Part shown: positions 7,072 through 13,960 of the stretch, piece after piece
Layout of the letters: each line of letters opens with the position of its first letter
Numbering within the stretch: the stretch's first letter is position 1
Assembly (NCBI GenBank): GCA_046537875.1
Contig: JBKHJZ010000079.1
Location: 1 to 14,051 of the forward strand
Origin: JBKHJZ01 sp046537875
GTDB taxonomy: Bacteria > Actinomycetota > Acidimicrobiia > Acidimicrobiales > VFJN01
Direction of reading: 5' to 3'
DNA: 14,051 bases
Position numbers and translations under genes: made by a program
Notes under the pieces: generated by a model
The model's input: only the letters and a program-made list of their open reading frames with translations
Database searches by the model: none
Told to the model about the DNA's origin: nothing

Positions 7072-7971
7072 TCAGCCGGTGCCCGCGTGGTGCGACGCCC
7101 GCTCGCGGGTCGTCGCGTCCCGGCCCCAGCCGATGGATCGGTCCCGGCGGGACCGCCAGCGGGCCACGGCCCTGGCGACCAGGTTCACCCCCGCGTAGAT
7201 CACCGCGCTGGTGGCCAGCCGGGGATGGTCGACGATCGCTCGCCACCACGGGCCGACGCCCTCCCCGGCCCCCGGCAGCGGCGGCAGCCCGGCCCGCGCC
7301 GCCAGCTCGCGGTTGCCGGCGTCGATGCGGACGCGCCGGCGGACCAGGGCGCCGAGCGTCCACGGCGCCTGGATCACGAAGGGCTCGGTGGGCACGACCG
7401 CGCGCTCGGACCGGGCGAAGAGGTTGCGGGCGAAGAGGTCGTCGGCGATCACGTCGGGGAAGCGGTCGAACCGGGCACGGCCGGCGGCCGACATGGCGTA
7501 GACCCCCGAGCCCACGTGATCGGCCTGCAGGTAGGGCGTCCGCTGCCACACCGCGACGTAGGCCCGGACCGGCCAGGGGCGACCGCGGTCGTCGACGACG
7601 AGGGGTGGCGCGGCGCACAGCACCCGCGGGCCGGCCAGTGCGGTGGCCACGCTCTCGACCGCCCGGCGGGTCAGGACGATGTCGGCGTCGACGTAGAAGC
7701 GCGGGAACGCCGTGGCCACGGCGTCCCCCGCGTTGAGCGCCGCGATCTTGGACGCCGTGTCGACCTCGACCACGCGGGCGCCGTGCTCGCGGGCGATCGC
7801 CGCAGTGCGGTCGTCGCACCCGTTGCAGGCGACGACCACCTCGATCGCGTCGTCGTCGCCCTCGAGCGCGTGCAGCAGGCGGCCGATCACCGCCTCCTCG
7901 TTGTGCGCGGGGACCACGACGCTGGCGATGCAGCTACCGCCGGCCCCGCCGTCGCCTGCGCCGTCGGCCAC
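7072..7971 (-). CDS. Family 2 glycosyltransferase, minus strand
   Basis: 299 residues when started at GTG 7971. It opens with the GT2 site IASVVVPAHNEEAVIGRLLHAL near residue 15, then VVVACNGCDDRTAAIAREHGA; FYVDADIVL provides the DAD metal motif, and IADDLFARNLF and QAPWTLGALVRRR are the acceptor/base regions. A hydrophobic stretch near the C-terminus (AVIYAGVNLVARAVA) may anchor it to the membrane. Start choice: ATG 8067 has a good GGAAGGG upstream and would add 32 residues, but codons between 8067 and 7971 are full of AGA, AGG, CCA, CTA and AAA, unlike the GC-ending codons from 7971 on, so that extension looks non-coding. It is the only reverse gene here, convergent with the CgeB-like gene and divergent from the GT4 gene. 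It probably serves the same glycan; donor unknown. Confidence 0.83.
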   Translation of the reverse strand: MADGAGDGGAGGSCIASVVVPAHNEEAVIGRLLHALEGDDDAIEVVVACNGCDDRTAAIAREHGARVVEVDTASKIAALNAGDAVATAFPRFYVDADIVLTRRAVESVATALAGPRVLCAAPPLVVDDRGRPWPVRAYVAVWQRTPYLQADHVGSGVYAMSAAGRARFDRFPDVIADDLFARNLFARSERAVVPTEPFVIQAPWTLGALVRRRVRIDAGNRELAARAGLPPLPGAGEGVGPWWRAIVDHPRLATSAVIYAGVNLVARAVARWRSRRDRSIGWGRDATTRERASHHAGTG

Positions 7972-7979
7972 GGCCGCCC

Positions 7980-8008
7980 ATGGTAGTGGCCATTTCGCCC
8001 GGTGTGGT
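7980..8008 (-). promoter_or_regulatory. Weak candidate promoter for the minus-strand GT2 gene
   Basis: Reading the minus strand, TACCAT (plus 7980-7985; 4 of 6 matches to TATAAT) lies 17 bases after ACCACA (plus 8003-8008; 3 of 6 matches to TTGACA). The expected transcription start falls at or within a few bases of GTG 7971, which would give a leaderless mRNA, consistent with the missing ribosome site. Matches this weak occur by chance. Confidence 0.22.
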
Positions 8009-8075
8009 CTGCCGCGGAGCGGACCCGGAGGGGGTCGTCTCGACCACCATGAGTCGTGTTCCCTCATCAGAGCCC

Positions 8076-8104
8076 TTCCAGGGGATGTGCCCAGCCGGTA
8101 GAGT
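8076..8104 (+). promoter_or_regulatory. Weak candidate promoter for the GT4-to-sulfotransferase run
   Basis: TAGAGT at 8099-8104 matches TATAAT at 4 of 6 positions, including the key first T, A and last T. It lies 17 bases after TTCCAG (8076-8081), which matches the -35 box at only 2 of 6. A start near 8111 would leave a leader of about 85 bases containing the CTCGCGAG palindrome and the 8143-8162 hairpin. A promoter is expected here because the upstream neighbour is on the other strand; this exact site is tentative. Confidence 0.28.
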
Positions 8105-8142
8105 TCTCGCGAGCGCGGACGGGGCACTCGTCGGCGAGGCGG

Positions 8143-8162
8143 CGGCACGGGGTGGCGTGCCG
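8143..8162 (+). repeat. Small inverted repeat (hairpin) in the leader of the GT4 gene
   Basis: CGGCACG and CGTGCCG form a perfect 7-bp stem around a 6-base loop GGGTGG. It sits about 20 bases before the ribosome-binding tract, so it could affect translation initiation or be an operator half-site pair. It may also be chance in GC-rich DNA. Confidence 0.3.
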
Positions 8163-8183
8163 GTCGGAGCAGGCGCATGAGGC

Positions 8184-8191
8184 GGAGAGGG
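8184..8191 (+). promoter_or_regulatory. Ribosome-binding site deciding the GT4 start
   Basis: The purine tract GGAGAGGG ends 6 bases before GTG 8198. If translation began at ATG 8177 this tract would be read as rare Arg codons (AGG, AGA), so it is better explained as the Shine-Dalgarno site for GTG 8198. Confidence 0.5.
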
Positions 8192-8197
8192 CGGAGA

Positions 8198-9481
8198 GTG
8201 GCCGACGACACCGACGCGATGGCGGGTGCACTCCACGCCCGGCCCGGTCCGGCCGTGCCCCGTCGGCGGGCACGTGTCCTGATCATCGTGCAGAACCTGT
8301 CGGTCCCGCTCGACCGGCGGGTCTGGCAGGAGTGCCGCTCGCTCGTGGCCGCGGGCTTCGGGGTCTCGGTCATCTGCCCGCGTGGCCCCGGCGAGGCCGC
8401 CCACGAGGAGCTCGAGGCGGTCCTCATCCATCGCTACGCCCCGCCGCCCCAGGCGGCCGGGCCGATCGGGTTCGCCGTCGAGTTCGCCTACTGCTGGATC
8501 CGCACCGCCCTCCTGTCGCTGCGCGTGGCGCGCCGGGAGGGCTTCGACGTCGTGCAGGCGTGCAACCCACCCGACACCTACTGGGCCCTGGCCCTGGCCT
8601 ACAAGGCGCTGGGCAAGCGGTTCGTCTTCGACCAGCACGATCTCAACCCCGAGGTCTACGCCTCGCGCTTCGGCCGCCGAGGTGCGCTCCACCGGCTGCT
8701 TCGTCTGCTCGAACGAGCCAGCTACGCGGTGGCGGACCACGTGATCGCCGCGAACGACTCGTACCGCGAGGTGGCGCTCCGGCGCGGCGGTGTGCGACCC
8801 GACGAGGTGACGGTGGTCCGCTCGGGCCCGGATGCCCGCGCCATGCGGCGGGCAGCGCCGGTCCCGGGGCTCCGGTGCGGGCGGAAGCACCTCTGCGTCT
8901 ACCTGGGGATCATGGGCCCGCAGGACGGTGTCGACAACGCGCTCCACGCGATGCGGCGACTGGTGGACCGGGGGCGGGACGACGTCCACCTCGCCCTGCT
9001 GGGCTTCGGCGACTGCCTCGACGACCTCCGGGCCCTGACCGCCGAGCTCGGCCTGGACGACCGGGTCACGTTCACCGGCCTGGCCGGCCCCGAGACCATC
9101 CGCGCCTACCTCTCGACCGCCACGGTCGGGCTGTCCCCGGACGGCCTGAGCCCGCTCAACGACGTGTCGACCATGAACAAGACGCTCGAGTACATGGCCT
9201 TCGAGCTGCCCGTGGTGGCCTTCGACCTGAAGGAGACCCGGGTGTCCGCTGCCGGAGCGGCGCTCTACGTGCCGAGCGGCGATATCGACGGCTACGCGAG
9301 CGCGATCACCGATCTCCTCGACGACGAGGTTCGGCGCCGGGAGATGGGGACGCTCGGGCGGCGGCGGATCGAGGAGGAGCTCGCGTGGGAGCACCAGGCA
9401 CCCCGGTACGTGAGCGTGTACCGCTCGCTCACCGCGGCGCGAAGCCGGAGGTCCCGGCCGGGCGATGCGCGAGATGACTAG
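8198..9481 (+). CDS. Family 4 glycosyltransferase (GT-B, WbuB-like subgroup)
   Basis: 427 residues from GTG 8198; ATG 8177 would add seven (see the ribosome-site entry). The N-terminal domain shows RVLIIVQNLSVPLDRRVWQE near residue 26, then FDVVQACNPPDTYW and VFDQHDLNPEVY. The C-terminal GT4 domain has VYLGIMGPQDGVDNALHAM, a donor-side segment SPLNDVSTMNKTLEYMAFELPVVAFDL, and KETRVSAAGAAL. The SPLND-STMNK-EYMA string is typical of a GT4 subgroup in O-antigen and capsule clusters, and replaces the usual E-x7-E first Glu. It adds a sugar, possibly an acetamido sugar by analogy with WbuB, to the lipid-linked repeat unit in the cytoplasm; donor not established. It opens the second plus-strand run and overlaps the next gene by 17 nt. 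Confidence 0.9.
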   Translation: MADDTDAMAGALHARPGPAVPRRRARVLIIVQNLSVPLDRRVWQECRSLVAAGFGVSVICPRGPGEAAHEELEAVLIHRYAPPPQAAGPIGFAVEFAYCWIRTALLSLRVARREGFDVVQACNPPDTYWALALAYKALGKRFVFDQHDLNPEVYASRFGRRGALHRLLRLLERASYAVADHVIAANDSYREVALRRGGVRPDEVTVVRSGPDARAMRRAAPVPGLRCGRKHLCVYLGIMGPQDGVDNALHAMRRLVDRGRDDVHLALLGFGDCLDDLRALTAELGLDDRVTFTGLAGPETIRAYLSTATVGLSPDGLSPLNDVSTMNKTLEYMAFELPVVAFDLKETRVSAAGAALYVPSGDIDGYASAITDLLDDEVRRREMGTLGRRRIEEELAWEHQAPRYVSVYRSLTAARSRRSRPGDARDD

Positions 9482-12374
9482 CACTCCCGGAGCCGCGCTG
9501 CGCCGATCGCTCCCGGTGCTCCTGGCCCTTGCGGTCGGCGTCGCCGGCTCGCTGGCGTCCCCGCGGGGGGCTGCGGCCGACACGGCCGGGTTCGTCTCCG
9601 ACGACTTCGACTCGCCGTCGTTGGACGACTCGCTCTGGTCGGTGGTCGACCCGGTCGGCGACGGCGAGGTCGCGACGGTCGGCGCCGGGACCGGGGACGC
9701 CCACCTGTCGCTGTCGGTGCCCGCGGGCGTGTCGCACGATGCGTGGGTCGTCAACAACTCGTTGCGGGTGATGCAGGCGGTGGGCGACGGGGACGTCGAC
9801 GTCGAGGCGAAGTTCGACTCGACGCCGTCGGAGCGCTACCAGATGCACGGCCTGCTGTTCGCCCAGGACGGGGCGGTGTTCGTGCGCTTCGGTGTCCATC
9901 ACGACGGGCAGGCGCTCCGGCTCTACGGGGCCACGTTCGACAACGGCGGGGTGACGACCCGCGTCAACACGAAGCTCGCCGCCGAGTCCGCGGTGCACCT
10001 GCGGGTGACGCGCAGCGGCGACAGTTGGGCGTTCGAGCACTCGGGCGACGGTGTGTCGTGGACCACGGCGGCGACGTTCGAGTTCCCGATGGAGCTGACG
10101 GCCGCGGGTCCCTTCGCCGGCAACACGGCCAGCAGCGGGGCGAGCCCGCCCGCGTACACGGCGCTGGTCGACTACGCCTTCGACGTCGCGGCTCCGGTCG
10201 ACCCCGAGGACGGTTCGGGGGACCCCGAGGACCCGCCGGCGGATCCGGACGACACGCCACCGGTGATCAGCGACGTCGCCGTCGACCCGGGGACGACCAC
10301 GGCGACCGTGACCTGGGCAACCGACGAGCCCGCGACCTCGGCCGTCGACTTCGGCCCCACCACCGAGTACGGCAGCTCGGTGAGCGACGCATCGCTGACG
10401 ACAGCGCACTCCCTGGCGCTCACCGACCTCGATCCCGACACGACGTACCAGTTCTCGGTGACGTCGACCAACGAGGCCGGGCTGACGGCGAGCAGCCCGA
10501 ACGCTGCGTTCACGACGGGCCAGGCCCAGTCACCCACCGGGTTCGTGTCCGACGACTTCAGCGGCTCCCTGGACGACGCCGTCTGGACCGTCGTCGACCC
10601 GGTCGGCGACGGTGTGGTCTCCCTCGACCAGCCGACATCCTGCGACTCCCGGTTGGCGCTCAGCGTGCCCGCGGGCGTGTCGCACGATGCGTGGGTCGTC
10701 AACAACTCGTTGCGGGTGATGCAGGCGGTGGGCGACGGGGACGTCGACGTCGAGGCGAAGTTCGACTCGACGCCGTCGGAGCGCTACCAGATGCACGGCC
10801 TGCTGTTCGCCCAGGACGGGGCGGTGTTCGTGCGCTTCGGTGTCCATCACGACGGGCAGGCGCTCCGGCTCTACGGGGCCACGTTCGACAACGGCGGGGT
10901 GACGACCCGCGTCAACACGAAGCTCGCCGCCGAGTCCGCGGTGCACCTGCGGGTGACGCGCAGCGGCGACAGTTGGGCGTTCGAGCACTCGGGCGACGGT
11001 GTGTCGTGGACCACGGCGGCGACGTTCGAGTTCCCGATGGAGCTGACGGCCGCGGGTCCCTTCGCCGGCAACACGGCCAGCAGCGGGGCGAGCCCGCCCG
11101 CGTACACGGCGCTGGTCGACTACGCCTTCGACGTCGCGGCTCCGATCGACCCCGAGGACGGCGGTGGGTGCGAGGCCGAGGCCTACGAGCTGACGACCAC
11201 CGTGTCGGGAGCGGGCGCGATCGACCGGTCGCCGGACGCCGGCTCGTACGAGTCGGGCACGGTGGTCACGCTCACCGCCGTCCCCGAGTCGGGGTGGCTC
11301 TTCGAGGGTTGGGGCGGGGCAGCGAGCGGCACCGAGAACCCCACGACCGTCACCGTCACCGAGCCCTTGACCGTGTCGGCCACGTTCGTCGAGGACACCT
11401 CGCCGCCGCCGCCGCCGTCGCCGCCCGACATCGAGATCTGGTACGGCGACGAGCAGACCGTCGGTGCGCTCGGCCAGCCGCAGGAGTGGGCCAACGTCCT
11501 CGGGAACGTGTCGGACACCGACGGGATCGCGTCGCTCAGCTACAGCCTCAACGGTGGGCCCGACCAGCCGCTCAGCGTCGGGCCGGACCTGCGCCGGCTC
11601 TACGGCGAGGGCGACTTCAACGTCGAGGTCGGCTACGACGAGCTGGCACCCGGGGCCAACACCGTGGAGATCACGGCCGTCGACGGCGCGGACGAGGTGT
11701 CGACCGCCGCCGTGACGGTGCACCGGGTCACCGGGACGACGTGGCCGCTGCCGTACTCGACCGACTGGTCCACCGCGAGCGCGATCGGCGAGCGCGTGCA
11801 GGTCGTGGACGGGAAGTGGGCGCTCGACGGGGGGACGATCCGGGCCGTCGAGAACGGGTACGACCGTGCCGTGGCGCTCGGCGACCTCTCGTGGACCGAC
11901 TACGAGGTGACCGTGCCCGTGACGGTGCACGGGCTCGCCCCCGGCTACGGGACCTCCGAGAGCGGCGGCCCGCTCGTGGGCCTGGGGCTGCGCTGGCGCG
12001 GCCACACCGCCGTCGGGGAGGAGCAGCCCCGCATGGGCTTCTACCCCACCGGTGCGTTCGCATGGCACCGCTGGGACCGCGACGGTGAGCGGGGCGCGTA
12101 CCGGTTGACCGGCAACGACGGCTCCCCCGTGGGCGGCTTCAACAGCCCGACACTCGAGTTCGGCACCACGTACATGTTCAAGGCCCGGGTCGCGACCGTG
12201 AGCGGCGGTGCGGAGTACCGGTTCAAGGTGTGGGAGAGCGGCACGCCCGAGCCGCCGACCTGGGGCACGTCGATCGTCGAGGACGCCGGCCCCGAGGCGG
12301 GCGGGATCCTCCTGCTCGCGCATCATGTCGTCGCCGACTGGGGTGACGTGGTGGTGACCCCGATCGCGCCATGA
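9465..12374 (+). CDS. Secreted multidomain protein: DUF1349/ConA-like domains, fibronectin III, InlB-type repeat
   Basis: 969 residues. An N-terminal signal peptide has Arg13/14, a hydrophobic LPVLLALAVGVAGSLA core and probable cleavage after AAA (residue 38). Domains in order: ConA-like DUF1349-type domain 42-244; acidic Asp/Pro linker 245-263; fibronectin type III 264-351; second ConA-like domain about 359-560; divergent InlB B-repeat-like module about 574-644 (GSYESGTVVTLTAVPESGW, FEGWGG, SATF); poly-Pro linker; Ig-like module about 655-756; a third, more distant ConA/LamG-like domain to the C-terminus. No LPxTG, transmembrane anchor or recognisable catalytic site is seen, so it is likely released or held by glycan binding. 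The start overlaps the GT4 gene; GGAGG at 9447-9451 is 13 nt upstream, and ATG 9474 is an alternative. It sits directly before the flippase gene, suggesting a role with the exported polysaccharide (inference). Confidence 0.88.
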   Translation: MREMTSTPGAALRRSLPVLLALAVGVAGSLASPRGAAADTAGFVSDDFDSPSLDDSLWSVVDPVGDGEVATVGAGTGDAHLSLSVPAGVSHDAWVVNNSLRVMQAVGDGDVDVEAKFDSTPSERYQMHGLLFAQDGAVFVRFGVHHDGQALRLYGATFDNGGVTTRVNTKLAAESAVHLRVTRSGDSWAFEHSGDGVSWTTAATFEFPMELTAAGPFAGNTASSGASPPAYTALVDYAFDVAAPVDPEDGSGDPEDPPADPDDTPPVISDVAVDPGTTTATVTWATDEPATSAVDFGPTTEYGSSVSDASLTTAHSLALTDLDPDTTYQFSVTSTNEAGLTASSPNAAFTTGQAQSPTGFVSDDFSGSLDDAVWTVVDPVGDGVVSLDQPTSCDSRLALSVPAGVSHDAWVVNNSLRVMQAVGDGDVDVEAKFDSTPSERYQMHGLLFAQDGAVFVRFGVHHDGQALRLYGATFDNGGVTTRVNTKLAAESAVHLRVTRSGDSWAFEHSGDGVSWTTAATFEFPMELTAAGPFAGNTASSGASPPAYTALVDYAFDVAAPIDPEDGGGCEAEAYELTTTVSGAGAIDRSPDAGSYESGTVVTLTAVPESGWLFEGWGGAASGTENPTTVTVTEPLTVSATFVEDTSPPPPPSPPDIEIWYGDEQTVGALGQPQEWANVLGNVSDTDGIASLSYSLNGGPDQPLSVGPDLRRLYGEGDFNVEVGYDELAPGANTVEITAVDGADEVSTAAVTVHRVTGTTWPLPYSTDWSTASAIGERVQVVDGKWALDGGTIRAVENGYDRAVALGDLSWTDYEVTVPVTVHGLAPGYGTSESGGPLVGLGLRWRGHTAVGEEQPRMGFYPTGAFAWHRWDRDGERGAYRLTGNDGSPVGGFNSPTLEFGTTYMFKARVATVSGGAEYRFKVWESGTPEPPTWGTSIVEDAGPEAGGILLLAHHVVADWGDVVVTPIAP
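9717..10213 (+). repeat. Intragenic direct repeat, copy 1 (497 bp)
   Basis: Aligned base by base with 10665-11161 at an offset of 948 bp (316 codons, in frame). The first 480 bases are identical, then one G/A difference at 10197 (Val versus Ile), then 16 more identical bases. It covers the last three quarters of the first ConA-like domain and the start of the acidic linker. Confidence 0.97.
10665..11161 (+). repeat. Intragenic direct repeat, copy 2 (497 bp)
   Basis: Second copy of the block at 9717-10213, with a single mismatch at 11145. Bases before 10665, encoding the first 35 or so residues of the second ConA-like domain, are clearly diverged from the equivalent part of the first domain even though the rest is identical at synonymous sites. 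Confidence 0.97.
11400..11426 (+). repeat. CCG-type trinucleotide repeat encoding a poly-proline linker
   Basis: A short run of near-perfect CCG units (one TCG interruption) encodes PPPPPSPP between the InlB-like module and the Ig-like module of the secreted protein. Slippage would change linker length in steps of one residue without breaking the frame. Confidence 0.7.
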
Positions 12375-13960
12375 CCGGGGAGGCGTTGACCGGCCGCCCG
12401 GCAGGGCCGGGGCACGGCCGGACCTTCGGCCACGCCCTGAAGTGGTCGTACGTCATGGACGTCGGGCGGCAGGGCATGACGCTGCTCGTCACGTTCGTGC
12501 TGGCCGGGATCCTGGGGCCCGGTACCTACGGCGTGGTCGCCATGGCGGCCGTGTACATCGCGTTCCTGAGGCTGCTTCTGGCCCAGGGGATGGTGCCGGC
12601 GGTCATCCAGCGCCCCGATCTCCGGCGCGCCCACACCGACGCCGCGTTCTGGATGGTCATGGGCATGGCGATCCCGCTCGTCCTCGTCACGATCCCGCTG
12701 AGCGGCTGGTGGGCGGCGCTGAACGACACCCCGGAGCTCGGCCCGGTCGTGATGGTGCTGTCGCTGATGCTGCCCATCGAGGGCCTCAAGGTGGTGCACG
12801 AGGCGCTCCTCCGGCGCGACCTCGACATCCGCCCGCTGGCCGTGCGCACCAACGTGTCGGTGCTGGCCGGTGCGGTGGTCGGCGTGGTGCTCGCCGTGGT
12901 GCTGCGCAACGTGTGGGCGCTGGTCGCCCAGCAGCTCACCACCAGTGTCGTCGACGTGGCGATGCTGTGGCGCTTCAACCGCTGGCGGCCGCGCGCCCGC
13001 TTCGACCGGCGGGCGGCCAGGGACCTGCTGTCGTTCACGGCCGGCTCCTCGTTCGCCAGCTTCGGCGTGTTCCTGAACAACAGGGCCGACGTGCTGGTGA
13101 CCGGCCTCTTCTTCGGCCCGGTGGCGGTGGGCCTGTACCGGTTCGCCAGCCGGCTGGTCGACACGGCCATCACCGTCACCGTCACCTCACTGCAGGGTGC
13201 GGCCCTGCCCGAGCTGTCGCGCCATCAGCACGACCCACGGCACTTCGCGGAGCGGTTCGTCGTGGTCGTCCGGGCCGGCGCGCTGCTGTCGCTGCCGCTC
13301 CTCGGCGTGCTGGCCGGCGTCGCCGACCCGCTGATGGGCGTGATCGGTGACCGGTGGGAGCCGGCGGTGGCCCCGCTCATGATCCTGTGCGTGATGGGCG
13401 CGGGCCGGGCGCTGACCATGCTCAACGGCCCGATGCTCCAGGCGCTCGGCCGGCCGGGCCGGCTCGCGTGGTTGGCGTGGCTGCACGCCGGCATCAGCGC
13501 CGGGTCGTTCGTCGTCGCCGGCGTGCTGCTGCGTGACGCAGCGGTCGATCGCCAGGTCGTGGGCATGTCGTGGTCGCGTGCCGTGCTGTGGGCGGGGCTC
13601 TTCCTCGTGATCAACATGGGGGTGCTCCGCTGGGCGACCGAGGTGCGGATGGCGGCGGTGGCTCGCGCCGTGGGGCCCAGCGCGCTGGCGGGCCTGGCGG
13701 GGGCTGCGGCCGGCGTGCTGGTGGGCGGCGCCACCGCAGGTCTGGCCGGCGACCTGGTGCGGTTGGTCGTGGTCGCGACCGCCGGTGCGGTGGTCGCGCT
13801 CCTGGTGCTGTACGCCACCGACGGTGTCGTGCGCACGAAGCTGGCCGGCACGCTCGCGACCCGGGGCCGGGGCGGGCAGTGGGCGGCCACCCACGCGCCG
13901 GGGTTCGGGACCGTGCACGCGGACGCCCCGCAGCAGACGCTGGAGAGCTCGTCGCCGTGA
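12371..13960 (+). CDS. Wzx-type flippase, MOP superfamily polysaccharide exporter
   Basis: 529 residues with many hydrophobic spans (about 12-14 by eye), in the pattern of polysaccharide-transport/WzxC-like flippases. The amphipathic N-terminus leads into LKWSYVMDVGRQGMTLLVTF and VLAGILGPGTYGVVAMAA (residues about 23-60), typical of TM1-TM2 in this family. LFFGPVAVGLYRFASRLVD (about 247-265) is the matching motif opening the second half, and ML-ALGRPGRLAWL lies further on. It would flip the lipid-linked repeat unit from the cytoplasmic to the outer face. ATG is nested in the stop of the secreted-protein gene (ATGA) with no good ribosome site, so translation is probably coupled. The last 45 or so residues are hydrophilic. 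The next gene begins within its stop codon. Confidence 0.9.
   Translation: MTGEALTGRPAGPGHGRTFGHALKWSYVMDVGRQGMTLLVTFVLAGILGPGTYGVVAMAAVYIAFLRLLLAQGMVPAVIQRPDLRRAHTDAAFWMVMGMAIPLVLVTIPLSGWWAALNDTPELGPVVMVLSLMLPIEGLKVVHEALLRRDLDIRPLAVRTNVSVLAGAVVGVVLAVVLRNVWALVAQQLTTSVVDVAMLWRFNRWRPRARFDRRAARDLLSFTAGSSFASFGVFLNNRADVLVTGLFFGPVAVGLYRFASRLVDTAITVTVTSLQGAALPELSRHQHDPRHFAERFVVVVRAGALLSLPLLGVLAGVADPLMGVIGDRWEPAVAPLMILCVMGAGRALTMLNGPMLQALGRPGRLAWLAWLHAGISAGSFVVAGVLLRDAAVDRQVVGMSWSRAVLWAGLFLVINMGVLRWATEVRMAAVARAVGPSALAGLAGAAAGVLVGGATAGLAGDLVRLVVVATAGAVVALLVLYATDGVVRTKLAGTLATRGRGGQWAATHAPGFGTVHADAPQQTLESSSP

Larger units (their letters stand above)
7972..8197. other. Divergent intergenic region (no gene seen)
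   Basis: About 226 bases separate the minus-strand GT2 start from the plus-strand GT4 start. Its base composition is visibly less GC-rich than the genes, and neither strand shows codon use like the neighbours. It contains weak promoter-like hexamers facing each way, a palindrome CTCGCGAG at 8106-8113, and a small hairpin at 8143-8162. No small ORF or RNA gene could be supported. Confidence 0.6.

Noticed and set aside
8177..8197. ATG 8177 as the GT4 start
   Set aside because: Adds only MRRRGRR encoded by rare AGG/AGA codons from what looks like the Shine-Dalgarno tract for GTG 8198. Kept as an alternative.
7934..9757. 607-residue minus-strand frame across the GT4 gene and spacer
   Set aside because: No recognisable motif, biased composition, and it contradicts the well-supported GT4 and secreted-protein genes on the plus strand.
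9717..11161. CRISPR, transposon or IS explanation of the long direct repeat
   Set aside because: Two in-frame copies of a protein domain, no short regular spacers, no terminal inverted repeats and no transposase.
9743..12088. 781-residue plus-strand frame inside the secreted-protein gene, itself showing a repeated block
   Set aside because: The repeat is only the consequence of the 497-bp DNA repeat read in another frame; the protein is Arg/Gly-rich and has no signal or domain.
10530..12326. 598-residue minus-strand frame across the secreted-protein gene
   Set aside because: Antisense shadow; no conserved motif, and the sense frame has a signal peptide and recognised domains.
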